Positions 43,995-51,946 of a stretch of 64,000 bases of DNA are shown piece by piece. The position numbers and the translations under genes are program-made. The notes below the pieces were generated by a model. The model ran no database searches, was not told the DNA's origin, and worked only from the letters and a program-made list of their open reading frames with translations. Numbering within the stretch: position 1 is the first letter of the stretch; each line of letters opens with the position of its first letter. The DNA comes from Paludibacter sp. UBA6032 (lineage in GTDB: Bacteria > Bacteroidota > Bacteroidia > Bacteroidales > Paludibacteraceae). The stretch is from positions 122,519 to 186,518 of the forward strand of contig DIZI01000005.1 in the NCBI GenBank assembly GCA_002427885.1, in the 5' to 3' direction.

Positions 43995-45029
43995 TCATCT
44001 GTTGATTTTCAACCAGGCAGGATATTTTTTGTCTAATAATTTTTGAGGCCATTCTCCGTACCAAGCATATCCATTACGTCGCTCATAACCGATTTCCCTG
44101 ATTGAGTATTTAATAATGCCATCCCTGTCACAAAAGAAAGATTTGTTGGTGCCAATCTCATAATACCTTGACCAAATAGTTGATGTACTGTCAGCTACTA
44201 ATTGCCTGTCGCTTCCCTTTGGTGTACCCGGAGCAGGAACTCTGATAAATTTATATCCAACAATCTTTACCGTTTTGAACCATTCGACAGCTGCATTGAT
44301 AGCTATTTTCATCGCAGGTGATGGTTTAGGTTGTTCCATAAGAAATTCAACAATTCCAACACTTTCGGCACTACTAATGCTGGGCAACTCATAAGCACGG
44401 GCCTTTGCAGGTTTTAATGTTGTCTCATCGTACTGTTGACACCAGGCTGTTAGTTTGCCATTTACCTTAATCTGTGTTTTCAAAATACATTCTATGCCTT
44501 TTCTCACGGCATTTTCACAGGGTCCGAACAATTCAGAATTAACAACATCAAAGTCGTTTTGCTTTAAGGCAACGTCCTGTACTACTTTTAATGCATTAAG
44601 CATGGCATTGTCGTTGTATGTAATTTCAGCTCTATAAAGCCTTCTATCAGGGTAATATTGAGGCCAACCTCCATTTTCATACTGGGCTTTTAATAGATAT
44701 CGAATCCCATTTTCGGCTGCAGCCAGATAGTTGGGATTGTTGTATTTTTTATAGGCTTTTATCAGGTACCTGATCTCCTTTGTGGTTGCCTCATTGTCTA
44801 TGGTTGCCTCACCTTTTTTAACTTCATCGGCAATCTGCGCTTTATCCAAAGCTGAAAATTTTACATTATAGCTGAAAGCTTTACCACGTAACTGCTTATA
44901 CCATCCACCGGAACTACGCTGAAATAATAACATGTTGTCTGCTTTTAAATCCTGGGCATTAGTCTGCATAATAAATAAACAGAAAATGAAACTCAAAATA
45001 ACTTTAGAATGATTTTTAAATGATTTCAT
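43995..45029 (-). CDS. Pectate lyase, polysaccharide lyase family 10
   Basis: The start is at the ATG at 45029 (MKSFKNHSKV); a longer frame begins upstream of a promoter -7 box. The 344-residue protein has signal peptide ending FIMQTNAQ. PL10 features: helical toroid repeats such as EIRYLIKAYKKYNNPNYLAA and GIRYLLKAQYENGGWPQYYPD near residue 120, TYNDNAMLNAL, and TAWCQQYDETTLKPAKAR. It cleaves polygalacturonate by beta-elimination. It heads a two-gene unit with GH2. Confidence 0.9.
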   Translation of the reverse strand: MKSFKNHSKVILSFIFCLFIMQTNAQDLKADNMLLFQRSSGGWYKQLRGKAFSYNVKFSALDKAQIADEVKKGEATIDNEATTKEIRYLIKAYKKYNNPNYLAAAENGIRYLLKAQYENGGWPQYYPDRRLYRAEITYNDNAMLNALKVVQDVALKQNDFDVVNSELFGPCENAVRKGIECILKTQIKVNGKLTAWCQQYDETTLKPAKARAYELPSISSAESVGIVEFLMEQPKPSPAMKIAINAAVEWFKTVKIVGYKFIRVPAPGTPKGSDRQLVADSTSTIWSRYYEIGTNKSFFCDRDGIIKYSIREIGYERRNGYAWYGEWPQKLLDKKYPAWLKINR

Positions 45030-45058
45030 GAGTAGATATTTTTTCACTAAATTTGTTG

Positions 45059-45066
45059 CAAATATA
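45059..45066 (-). promoter_or_regulatory. Candidate -7 element for the PL10-GH2 operon
   Basis: TATATTTG on the minus strand, 30 nt before the ATG at 45029. Initiation near 45052 would leave a very short leader and rules out the start at 45071. Confidence 0.4.
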
Positions 45067-45197
45067 TACATTTAAAAATTTATGTTTGAGTGAAAATTGG
45101 TAAATAAGGGTTCAATTTTGGTATTTCCTTCGATAAAAGATAAGATTTACTTATTTACCGGGCTCTGCTGTATATTTATTTTTTAAAAAGACAAAAA

Positions 45198-45228
45198 AAA
45201 CGGACAACTCTTTTGGAGTCATCCGTTT
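45198..45228 (-). terminator. Terminator of deaD
   Basis: Minus-strand AAACGGATGACTCC pairs with the GAGTTGTCCGTTT arm, followed by eight T. It lies about 30 nt past the deaD stop. Confidence 0.85.
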
Positions 45229-45258
45229 CTTTATTTATAATTATTCTTTATGAATACT

Positions 45259-47145
45259 TTATCTTTTCTTATAATTTGAACCGCTTGTACGGCGCTCGCC
45301 ACTGCCGGAAGAAGACCGGCTGCTTCTGTCGCCCAGTTCACGATTGCGCCAGGGTTTATCAGAGCCTGCTGAACTTGCCGGACGGCCTGCACTGCGATCA
45401 CCACGGTAACCACCACCAGTTGAACCTCCAAAGCGTGAACCTCCACTGCTACTTCCACTACCACTTCCACCACTGCGTGGACGGTAATCAGACTTGCGAT
45501 CTTCAAATTGTTTGCTTCCTTTTGCTTCCGAAATTTGTATTTCAGTCTGATCGGCAAAAGCTGTCACAACCTTATCCATTTGATCGGCAAATACATCAAA
45601 GAACGTGAATTTATTTGTCACTTCAATGGCTCCGATATTAATTGATTTGTCACCGGTTACATCGTTGATAATTCCAAGCAACCTTTTTGCGTCAATGCCT
45701 TCTCGCTCGCCCACATTCATTTTCAAACGAATACGACCACCCGGTTTACTCCCGCGCTCGCCACGTTCGCCTCTTTCACCTCTTTCACCTCTTTCTCCTC
45801 TTTCACCACGCTCACTACGTTCAGGTAAATTCAAGTCTTCGCTATTTTTATAGTAACTCAAAAAACGGTTAAATTCCAATGATACGAAACGTTTTAGAAG
45901 TTCCTCTTTGCTCAGGTATTCCAATTGCTTCATAATCTGAGGCATGTATGTTTCAATTTGTTCTTCGCTTACCTCCACATTTTCCATGCGATCAATCAGG
46001 TAAAACAATTGCTTTTTGCAAACTTCCAATCCGTTTGGAATTTGTTCCTGTATAAAGGATTTATGAAGCATTCGCTCAATGTCCTTTATTTTAAATCTTT
46101 CCTTTGAATGAATAATTGAAACAGCAACCCCTTTTTTGTTAGCACGTCCTGTACGACCGCTACGGTGTGTATAAATTTCCACATCATCCGGCAGATTGTA
46201 ATTAATAACATGTGTCAGATCACTCACATCCAATCCACGTGCAGCAACATCAGTAGCTACCAATAATTGAATATTGCGGTTACGGAATTTCTGCATGACC
46301 GTATCACGTTGAGCCTGGGAAAGATCTCCGTGAAGTGCATCAGCATTATAACCGTCATGCATCAATTTATCAGCCACTTCTTTGGTTTCCATACGCGTAC
46401 GGCAAAATACGATTCCGTAAATATCAGGATTTAAATCCACGATACGTTTCAAAACCAAATAACGTTGTCTGGCCTGAGAAACATAATAGATATGTTCAAC
46501 ATTTTCAGCACCGGCATTTTTTGTTCCAACGGTAATTTCTTCGTAATTCTTCATGTAACGCTTCGCGATATTCGCAATTTCTTTAGGCATGGTAGCCGAG
46601 AAAAGCATCGTGCGTCGTGTATCGGGAGTGCGTTCAAGTATGGTTTCAATATCTTCTTTGAATCCCATGTTCAGCATTTCATCAGCTTCATCAAGAACGA
46701 GGTAATCCACCGATCCCAATTCAATTTTTCCACGTTCAATCAAGTCAATCAACCGACCGGGTGTAGCCACAATAATTTGCGGAGCCGTGTCCAATTGACG
46801 AAGTTGGGTACGAATATCTTCGCCACCATACACCGGAACCACGCGCAAGCCGCGCAGGTTTTTCGAATATCCCTTTAAATCATTGGCAATTTGGATACAC
46901 AATTCACGGGTTGGTGACAGTACTAAAGCCTGTACTTGTTTCCGTTGTGTATCAATCATGTTCAAAATCGGTAACCCAAAGGCTGCCGTTTTACCGGTTC
47001 CGGTTTGTGCAAGTGCCACTAAATCGGCAGTTTGCTCCAACATAAACGGGATGGTTTTTTCCTGTACGGGCATAGGTTGCTCGTAACCCAGTTCTTCGAT
47101 GGCCGATAAAATATCGTCCTTCAAATTCAATTCTCTAAATGTCAT
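45259..47145 (-). CDS. deaD: DEAD-box ATP-dependent RNA helicase
   Basis: A 628-residue helicase with all core motifs: the Q motif around GYEQPMPVQEKTIPFM, AQTGTGKTAAF, PTRELCIQ, DEADEMLNMGF, SATMP, and HRSGRTGR. Past residue 440 come a run of seven ERG tripeptides (45755-45826), a DbpA-like RNA-binding domain (about 475-550) and a Gly/Ser/Arg-rich tail. It unwinds RNA in ribosome assembly and cold adaptation. A 145-nt structured leader precedes it. A shadow frame antisense to the tail was ignored. Confidence 0.93.
   Translation of the reverse strand: MTFRELNLKDDILSAIEELGYEQPMPVQEKTIPFMLEQTADLVALAQTGTGKTAAFGLPILNMIDTQRKQVQALVLSPTRELCIQIANDLKGYSKNLRGLRVVPVYGGEDIRTQLRQLDTAPQIIVATPGRLIDLIERGKIELGSVDYLVLDEADEMLNMGFKEDIETILERTPDTRRTMLFSATMPKEIANIAKRYMKNYEEITVGTKNAGAENVEHIYYVSQARQRYLVLKRIVDLNPDIYGIVFCRTRMETKEVADKLMHDGYNADALHGDLSQAQRDTVMQKFRNRNIQLLVATDVAARGLDVSDLTHVINYNLPDDVEIYTHRSGRTGRANKKGVAVSIIHSKERFKIKDIERMLHKSFIQEQIPNGLEVCKKQLFYLIDRMENVEVSEEQIETYMPQIMKQLEYLSKEELLKRFVSLEFNRFLSYYKNSEDLNLPERSERGERGERGERGERGERGERGSKPGGRIRLKMNVGEREGIDAKRLLGIINDVTGDKSINIGAIEVTNKFTFFDVFADQMDKVVTAFADQTEIQISEAKGSKQFEDRKSDYRPRSGGSGSGSSSGGSRFGGSTGGGYRGDRSAGRPASSAGSDKPWRNRELGDRSSRSSSGSGERRTSGSNYKKR
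45755..45826. repeat. In-frame 9-bp minisatellite in deaD
   Basis: Eight consecutive 9-bp units of the type cTTTCACCT encode repeated Glu-Arg-Gly. The copy number could vary between strains without breaking the frame. Confidence 0.75.
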
Positions 47146-47158
47146 TTTGTTTTTTTTA

Positions 47159-47215
47159 GTACACGTCTTAAGTAGTCATCCTGCGATTATTTCATTCGTT
47201 AATGAAAACGTGTAC
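47159..47215 (-). promoter_or_regulatory. Hairpin in the deaD leader
   Basis: GTACACGT (47159-47166) and ACGTGTAC (47208-47215) form a perfect 8-bp stem enclosing a second hairpin TTCATT-CGTT-AATGAA. It ends about 14 nt upstream of the start codon, a position where it could affect translation. Confidence 0.55.
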
Positions 47216-47296
47216 CCTTACTGAATGGGTTGCCAAGGTTATGGCATTGTAAATCGGATATTTACTCACAACGTATAGTTGTTTTTAAATCGGGTG

Positions 47297-47327
47297 CAAA
47301 GGTAGTGAAAAAAATCTGTTTTTCAAA
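47297..47327 (-). promoter_or_regulatory. Promoter of deaD
   Basis: On the minus strand TTTG (47324-47327), 19 nt, then TACCTTTG (47297-47304), a full consensus match. Initiation near 47290 gives a leader of about 145 nt. Confidence 0.75.
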
Positions 47328-47382
47328 GACTATCACCAAATGAAAAACGTATTTAGATTTGAAGGACTCAAATTATTCATAC

Positions 47383-48432
47383 TTATTTAATTTTCTGTAG
47401 TTTTTTTGAAGTAAAATAAAATCTAGTTTGAGAAATAAAATAAGTTGATATGGCTGAAATAAATAAAATCACAAAAAACCACATGACACTTTCTTCTAAA
47501 TTTTTTGATTTATAAAATTCTGTACTTAAATTTCCGATAATCAGCCATTGAATGACGTAAATAGATGTTACATGTTTTCCAAGAAATTGTAAGAATTCAA
47601 AAAAAATAGTGTTTTTTAAAAGTTTACTAATCTGATACCAGCCATAAAACCAGACAACCATAAAAGCAATTGCCCAAAGAAAAAACAACATGCGATGATG
47701 ATAATAATTTGTCAACAAAAATGAATTGGAGAATCCGTAATTAAAAGACAATATTAATGTCAGTGTGATTAAGATTAGGGTAACTTTCGACCAGAAGTTA
47801 TTAATAATTGATGAGAAACTATATTTGTTATTCAATAATTTCAACCCGTATCCTAAAACTGGATAAGCCAGCCATGGAATCAGAGGAAAATACGACCACG
47901 ATGTTCCACCGGTAATAAACGATAGAACATATCTCCAGTAGCTTGTTTCCAAATCAAGCGATATAAAAAAATAGCTGAGAATTGTTATTATTAAAGCTAT
48001 TATAAAATATATCAAATAGTTATCTTTTGCAAGTTTGTGTATCAACGCAAGAATTATTAAACTCAAACCGGCCATAGTTAAGATGTCAGCTCCGAAAATA
48101 TAATTCCATAAATTGTAATTCCAGTCTTTAAAAATAATATTATAAATCAGATGAAAATTCATTCCAATATTTAAGAAAATACCCCCAATAAATAACCGTA
48201 TTCCGCGTTTAAGCATATCAACAGAGCTTTTGTTTTTTAAGGCCATTAAATAGCCCATCATCAACATAAATACCGGGGCTGCCGGGATTCCACCCAAAAA
48301 CAGTGAAATTTGTCCACAGAGGCCATCATATATATCCTGTCTGGCAAATAATTCCATTATATGAACCTGTATCATTAATAATACAGCCAATCCTTTAATC
48401 ATATCCGGCAAAATCAGCCTTTTATTTTTCAT
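47383..48432 (-). CDS. Membrane acyltransferase-like protein (DUF1624/heparan-alpha-glucosaminide N-acetyltransferase type)
   Basis: The ATG at 48432 is used; the TTG 15 nt earlier is not needed. The 349-residue protein has about ten predicted membrane helices. The N-terminal ILPDMIKGLAVLLMIQVHIMELF, with its conserved His, then PAAPVFMLMMGYLMALK, and WSYFPLIPWLAYPVLGYGL near residue 195 fit the DUF1624 family. Such proteins move acyl groups across a membrane to sugars, but the acceptor is unknown. It is a single gene with a perfect hairpin just upstream of its start. Confidence 0.7.
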   Translation of the reverse strand: MKNKRLILPDMIKGLAVLLMIQVHIMELFARQDIYDGLCGQISLFLGGIPAAPVFMLMMGYLMALKNKSSVDMLKRGIRLFIGGIFLNIGMNFHLIYNIIFKDWNYNLWNYIFGADILTMAGLSLIILALIHKLAKDNYLIYFIIALIITILSYFFISLDLETSYWRYVLSFITGGTSWSYFPLIPWLAYPVLGYGLKLLNNKYSFSSIINNFWSKVTLILITLTLILSFNYGFSNSFLLTNYYHHRMLFFLWAIAFMVVWFYGWYQISKLLKNTIFFEFLQFLGKHVTSIYVIQWLIIGNLSTEFYKSKNLEESVMWFFVILFISAISTYFISQTRFYFTSKKLQKIK

Positions 48433-48447
48433 CGTTTTTTTTTGCAA

Positions 48448-48475
48448 TTTTAGGATTTTAACGGAAATCCTAAAA
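48448..48475. promoter_or_regulatory. Perfect hairpin in the leader of the membrane acyltransferase
   Basis: TTTTAGGATTT and AAATCCTAAAA are exactly complementary over 11 bp with a 6-nt loop. It lies 15 nt upstream of the ATG at 48432 and could occlude translation initiation. Confidence 0.55.
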
Positions 48476-48605
48476 ATGAATTCAGTAGAAATCTATTTTT
48501 TATAAGTAAAAAAACTTAACTTGTAGACATTGAAATAATATAAGTTTTAAGTTTGCGTATTCATTTCAGATGATAATTTATGTAATTATAAGTATGTCAT
48601 TTTGC

Positions 48606-48635
48606 TTGCATTATTGAAATTTTTCATTAATTTTG
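48606..48635 (+). promoter_or_regulatory. Promoter of the PPi-phosphofructokinase gene
   Basis: TTG (48606-48608), 19 nt, then TAATTTTG (48628-48635). Initiation near 48642 gives a leader of about 50 nt. Confidence 0.65.
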
Positions 48636-48693
48636 CAAACAATACATCAAAAAAACATGCAATTGAATATCAAACTATTATAAAATACGATTT

Positions 48694-50349
48694 ATGAAAT
48701 CAATGACCCAAAGCCCTTTGCAAATGGCTCGCTCGAGCTATCAACCTAAACTTCCATCAGCCTTGAAAGGAAATGTTGTACTCAAGGAGGGTGCTAACAC
48801 TGAATCGGTTGCCGATCAGAGCGAAATAAAACAATTATTTCCAAACACTTATGGAATGCCGTTAATAACATTCGAACCGGGTGATAAAAAAGAGTATACC
48901 ACCGTTGGAGTTGGTGTAATATTATCAGGAGGACAAGCTCCTGGAGGACATAATGTTATCAGCGGTTTATACGATGGCTTAAAAGCACTGAATCCAAACA
49001 ATAAATTGTATGGGTTTTTGGGTGGTCCAATTGGACTGGTTGATCATGAATATGTTGAACTGGACGAAGAAATTGTAAATGAATATCGCAATACAGGTGG
49101 ATTTGACATCATCGGGTCGGGACGAACCAAACTGGAAGAAGAATGGCAATACGAAAAAGGAGCGGAAATTTGTAAAAAATTAGGAATCAACGCTATTGTG
49201 ATCATCGGTGGTGATGATTCAAACACCAACGCCTGTGTTTTGGCTGAATACTATTTACAGAAAAAAACAGGAATACAGGTAATTGGCTGTCCAAAAACGA
49301 TTGATGGTGACTTAAAAAATGAATTGATAGAAACATCATTTGGATTTGATACTGCCTGTAAAGTATACTCCGAACTAATCGGAAACATTCAACGCGATGC
49401 CAATTCAGCAAAAAAATACTGGCATTTTATACGTTTGATGGGGCGTTCTGCATCACATATTACGCTGGAATGTGCCTTACAAAGTCAGCCTAACATTTGT
49501 ATTGTATCGGAAGAAGTTGAAGCTAAAAACATGACTTTAAACGATGTGGTCGAAGACATTGTAAAAGTGATCGTTCATCGCTCTACTTACGGATTGAATT
49601 TCGGTACAATTTTAATCCCTGAAGGTTTGATTGAATTTATTCCCGCCATGAAAACCCTGATTGCCGAACTTAACGAGTTGCTGGCACATAATGAAGATTT
49701 CAATGCATTAAATACGGACGACGAAAAACGCGAATATGTAAAAGGTTTACTAACCCCTGACAGTCATCAGGTTTACCGTAGTTTGCCCAAAGGAATAGCC
49801 AAACAATTGACACTCGACCGTGACCCGCATGGAAATGTTCAGGTTTCGTTAATTGAAACAGAGAAATTATTGATTGAGATGGTTGCAAAAAGACTCGCTC
49901 AACTAAAAGCGAATAGCATATACAAAGGAAAGTTTTCAGCTATCAATCACTTTTTCGGTTACGAAGGTCGTTGTGCAATTCCATCAAACTTCGATGCCGA
50001 TTATACTTATTCATTGGGTTATACGGCTTCTGTTTTAATTTCGGAAGGCAAAACCGGTTACATGTCATCAGTACGTAATTTAACAGAACCTGCTTCCGAA
50101 TGGATAGCCGGAGGAGTACCTATTACGATGATGATGAATATGGAACGTCGCCATGGAAAAATGAAACCGGTGATTCAAAAAGCACTGGTACTTCTGGACG
50201 GAGCACCATTCAAGTATTTTGAGAAATACCGTGAACATTGGGCCGATGAAAGATCCAGTTATATTTATCCAGGACCAATTCAGTATTACGGTCCGACTGA
50301 AGTCTGCGATCAACCCACCAGAACATTATTGTTGGAACAGGGAAAATAA
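48694..50349 (+). CDS. pfp: Diphosphate-dependent phosphofructokinase
   Basis: A 551-residue enzyme of the long PPi-PFK clade. GGDDSNTNACVLAEYY near residue 170 carries GGDD, the Asp pair that marks pyrophosphate rather than ATP use. The PKTIDGDLKN motif near residue 206 holds the catalytic Asp, and MGRSASHITLECALQ follows. It interconverts fructose 6-phosphate and fructose 1,6-bisphosphate with PPi, reversibly, saving ATP in fermentation. It is monocistronic with promoter and terminator. Confidence 0.94.
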   Translation: MKSMTQSPLQMARSSYQPKLPSALKGNVVLKEGANTESVADQSEIKQLFPNTYGMPLITFEPGDKKEYTTVGVGVILSGGQAPGGHNVISGLYDGLKALNPNNKLYGFLGGPIGLVDHEYVELDEEIVNEYRNTGGFDIIGSGRTKLEEEWQYEKGAEICKKLGINAIVIIGGDDSNTNACVLAEYYLQKKTGIQVIGCPKTIDGDLKNELIETSFGFDTACKVYSELIGNIQRDANSAKKYWHFIRLMGRSASHITLECALQSQPNICIVSEEVEAKNMTLNDVVEDIVKVIVHRSTYGLNFGTILIPEGLIEFIPAMKTLIAELNELLAHNEDFNALNTDDEKREYVKGLLTPDSHQVYRSLPKGIAKQLTLDRDPHGNVQVSLIETEKLLIEMVAKRLAQLKANSIYKGKFSAINHFFGYEGRCAIPSNFDADYTYSLGYTASVLISEGKTGYMSSVRNLTEPASEWIAGGVPITMMMNMERRHGKMKPVIQKALVLLDGAPFKYFEKYREHWADERSSYIYPGPIQYYGPTEVCDQPTRTLLLEQGK

Positions 50350-50380
50350 AACTTCAGCGTTTACGAAACTATTGAAAATA

Positions 50381-50417
50381 AATAACGGAATTTCTTATTA
50401 CAGGAAATTCCGTTATT
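50381..50417 (+). terminator. Terminator of the PPi-phosphofructokinase gene
   Basis: AATAACGGAATTTC (50381-50394) and GAAATTCCGTTATT (50404-50417) form a perfect 14-bp stem with a 9-nt loop, followed by TTATTT. Confidence 0.85.
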
Positions 50418-50438
50418 TTATTTCTAAAAGGGGATAAA

Positions 50439-50469
50439 TTGTATTTTTCATTTCTAAACACTAAATTTG
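50439..50469 (+). promoter_or_regulatory. Promoter of yaaA
   Basis: TTG (50439-50441), 20 nt, then TAAATTTG (50462-50469), fitting the Bacteroidota consensus. The leader to the ATG at 50551 is about 75 nt. Confidence 0.6.
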
Positions 50470-50550
50470 TAATCAATATATTCATCAAATTAAGAATTAG
50501 AAGTTTATTGCATTTCACAACTGAATTTCAATTTTTATTTAATTAAAAAC

Positions 50551-51357
50551 ATGCTCCTACTACTTTCCCCGGCTAAAATACAAAATTTCGAACCGCAACA
50601 GCTTACTAAAGAATATTCACAACCTGATTTTTTGGTTGAGGCTGAGAGTCTGATTGATATAATTAAACAATTATCAATTCCCGAATTAGCCAAATTACTC
50701 GAAATCAACAGAAATCTGACTCAACTGAATGTTGACAGGATTTTTAACTGGCAACAACCTTTCACACCACGGAATGCCAAGCAAGCTGTATTTGTCTTTA
50801 ATGGTGAGGTATTTCACGGGTTGGATGCAAAGACTCTCACTCCCGGGGACCTCTCCTATTTGCAAACTCATTTGCGAATTTTTTCGGGTTTGTACGGCAT
50901 TTTACGTCCTTTTGATTTAATTCAGCCTTATCGTTTGGATGTAAGTACAAGGTTAAAAACTAAATTCGGAAATAATTTATATGCTTTCTGGGGAAACAAA
51001 ATTACAGATGCATTAAATAAAGCCCTCAAAGCATCGGGCGGACCACAGGTTTTGCTCAATCTTGCTTCGGGAGAATATAAAAAAGCCATTCGGTCCGATT
51101 TATTACAAGCTGATATTATTGACTTTGAATTTTTAGAAGAGCTTGATGATAATTACAAACCAATAGTGGTTTATATAAAGAAAGCACGTGGTATGATGGT
51201 TCGGTACGTAATCGAAAACCAAATCGAAAATGTAGAAGATCTAAAGGGTTTTAGTGCTGAAGGATACTGGTTTAATGAACGGCTCTCATCTGATAAAAAA
51301 CTGGTTTTTACAAGAGAACCCCAAACAACTAAAAAAGTATTGAAAAGAAACAAGTAA
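50551..51357 (+). CDS. yaaA: Peroxide stress protein YaaA (DUF328)
   Basis: A 268-residue protein of the YaaA/DUF328 family. Typical segments are the N-terminal MLLLLSPAKIQNFEP, AVFVFNGEVFHGLDAKTL near residue 80, LRIFSGLYGILRPFDLIQPYRL near 107-128 and YWFNERLSSDKKLVFTRE at the C-terminus. In E. coli YaaA limits iron-dependent DNA damage under peroxide stress and binds DNA. It lies beside sufE and sufS on the opposite strand, a loose iron-sulfur/oxidative-stress theme. Confidence 0.92.
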   Translation: MLLLLSPAKIQNFEPQQLTKEYSQPDFLVEAESLIDIIKQLSIPELAKLLEINRNLTQLNVDRIFNWQQPFTPRNAKQAVFVFNGEVFHGLDAKTLTPGDLSYLQTHLRIFSGLYGILRPFDLIQPYRLDVSTRLKTKFGNNLYAFWGNKITDALNKALKASGGPQVLLNLASGEYKKAIRSDLLQADIIDFEFLEELDDNYKPIVVYIKKARGMMVRYVIENQIENVEDLKGFSAEGYWFNERLSSDKKLVFTREPQTTKKVLKRNK

Positions 51358-51420
51358 GTAATTATCAAAGGACTGATCGACATACTTCCGAAACCTGTCA
51401 ATCTACTTCATTGGTTTTGT

Positions 51421-51840
51421 TCAGCTTTTTGCCTTAAAAGCCAAAGCATACAACTTCATTTGCTTAATCATTGCCAGCAAACCGTTAGAGCGGGTTGGCG
51501 AAAGATGTTCACGTAAACCAATCTTTTCAATAAAATAAAGATCCGTATTGATAATCTCATCAGGGGTATGATTTGTAAGAACCTGAATAAGAAGTGAAAC
51601 AATTCCCTTTACCAACACGGCATCGCTTTCACCCCGATAAGTAATAACCCCGTTATTCATTTCGGCATTCAACCATACCCGGCTCTGACAACCTTCAATT
51701 ATATTTTGTGGCGTTTTATCTTGTTCTTTCAATGGTTCAAGTGAGTTTCCCAAATCAATAATCAATGAGTATTTATCCATCCAATCATCAAACTGGCTGA
51801 ATTCATCTATTATTTCGTCTTGTAATTCGTTGATTGTCAT
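51421..51840 (-). CDS. sufE: SufE family sulfur-acceptor protein
   Basis: A 139-residue protein. The sulfur-accepting Cys lies in IIEGCQSRVWLNAE near residue 47, followed by ESDAVLVKGIVSLLIQVL and the C-terminal LSPTRSNGLLAMIKQMK typical of SufE. It accepts persulfide from SufS. The gene lies 106 nt downstream of sufS on the same strand, after a spacer of taatagtttatag repeats. Confidence 0.92.
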   Translation of the reverse strand: MTINELQDEIIDEFSQFDDWMDKYSLIIDLGNSLEPLKEQDKTPQNIIEGCQSRVWLNAEMNNGVITYRGESDAVLVKGIVSLLIQVLTNHTPDEIINTDLYFIEKIGLREHLSPTRSNGLLAMIKQMKLYALAFKAKS

Positions 51841-51946
51841 GTTATAATATATAGTTAATAGTTTATAGTCAATAGTTTATAGTTTAATTAGAAGTGAGAT
51901 ACCTGCCCGAAATGTGTTTTTTTATTGGCAAGTAAAAATATATATA

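Noticed and set aside
45231..45608. Val/Gly-rich frames over the deaD tail on both strands
   Set aside because: They are shadows of the low-complexity Gly/Ser/Arg tail of DeaD.
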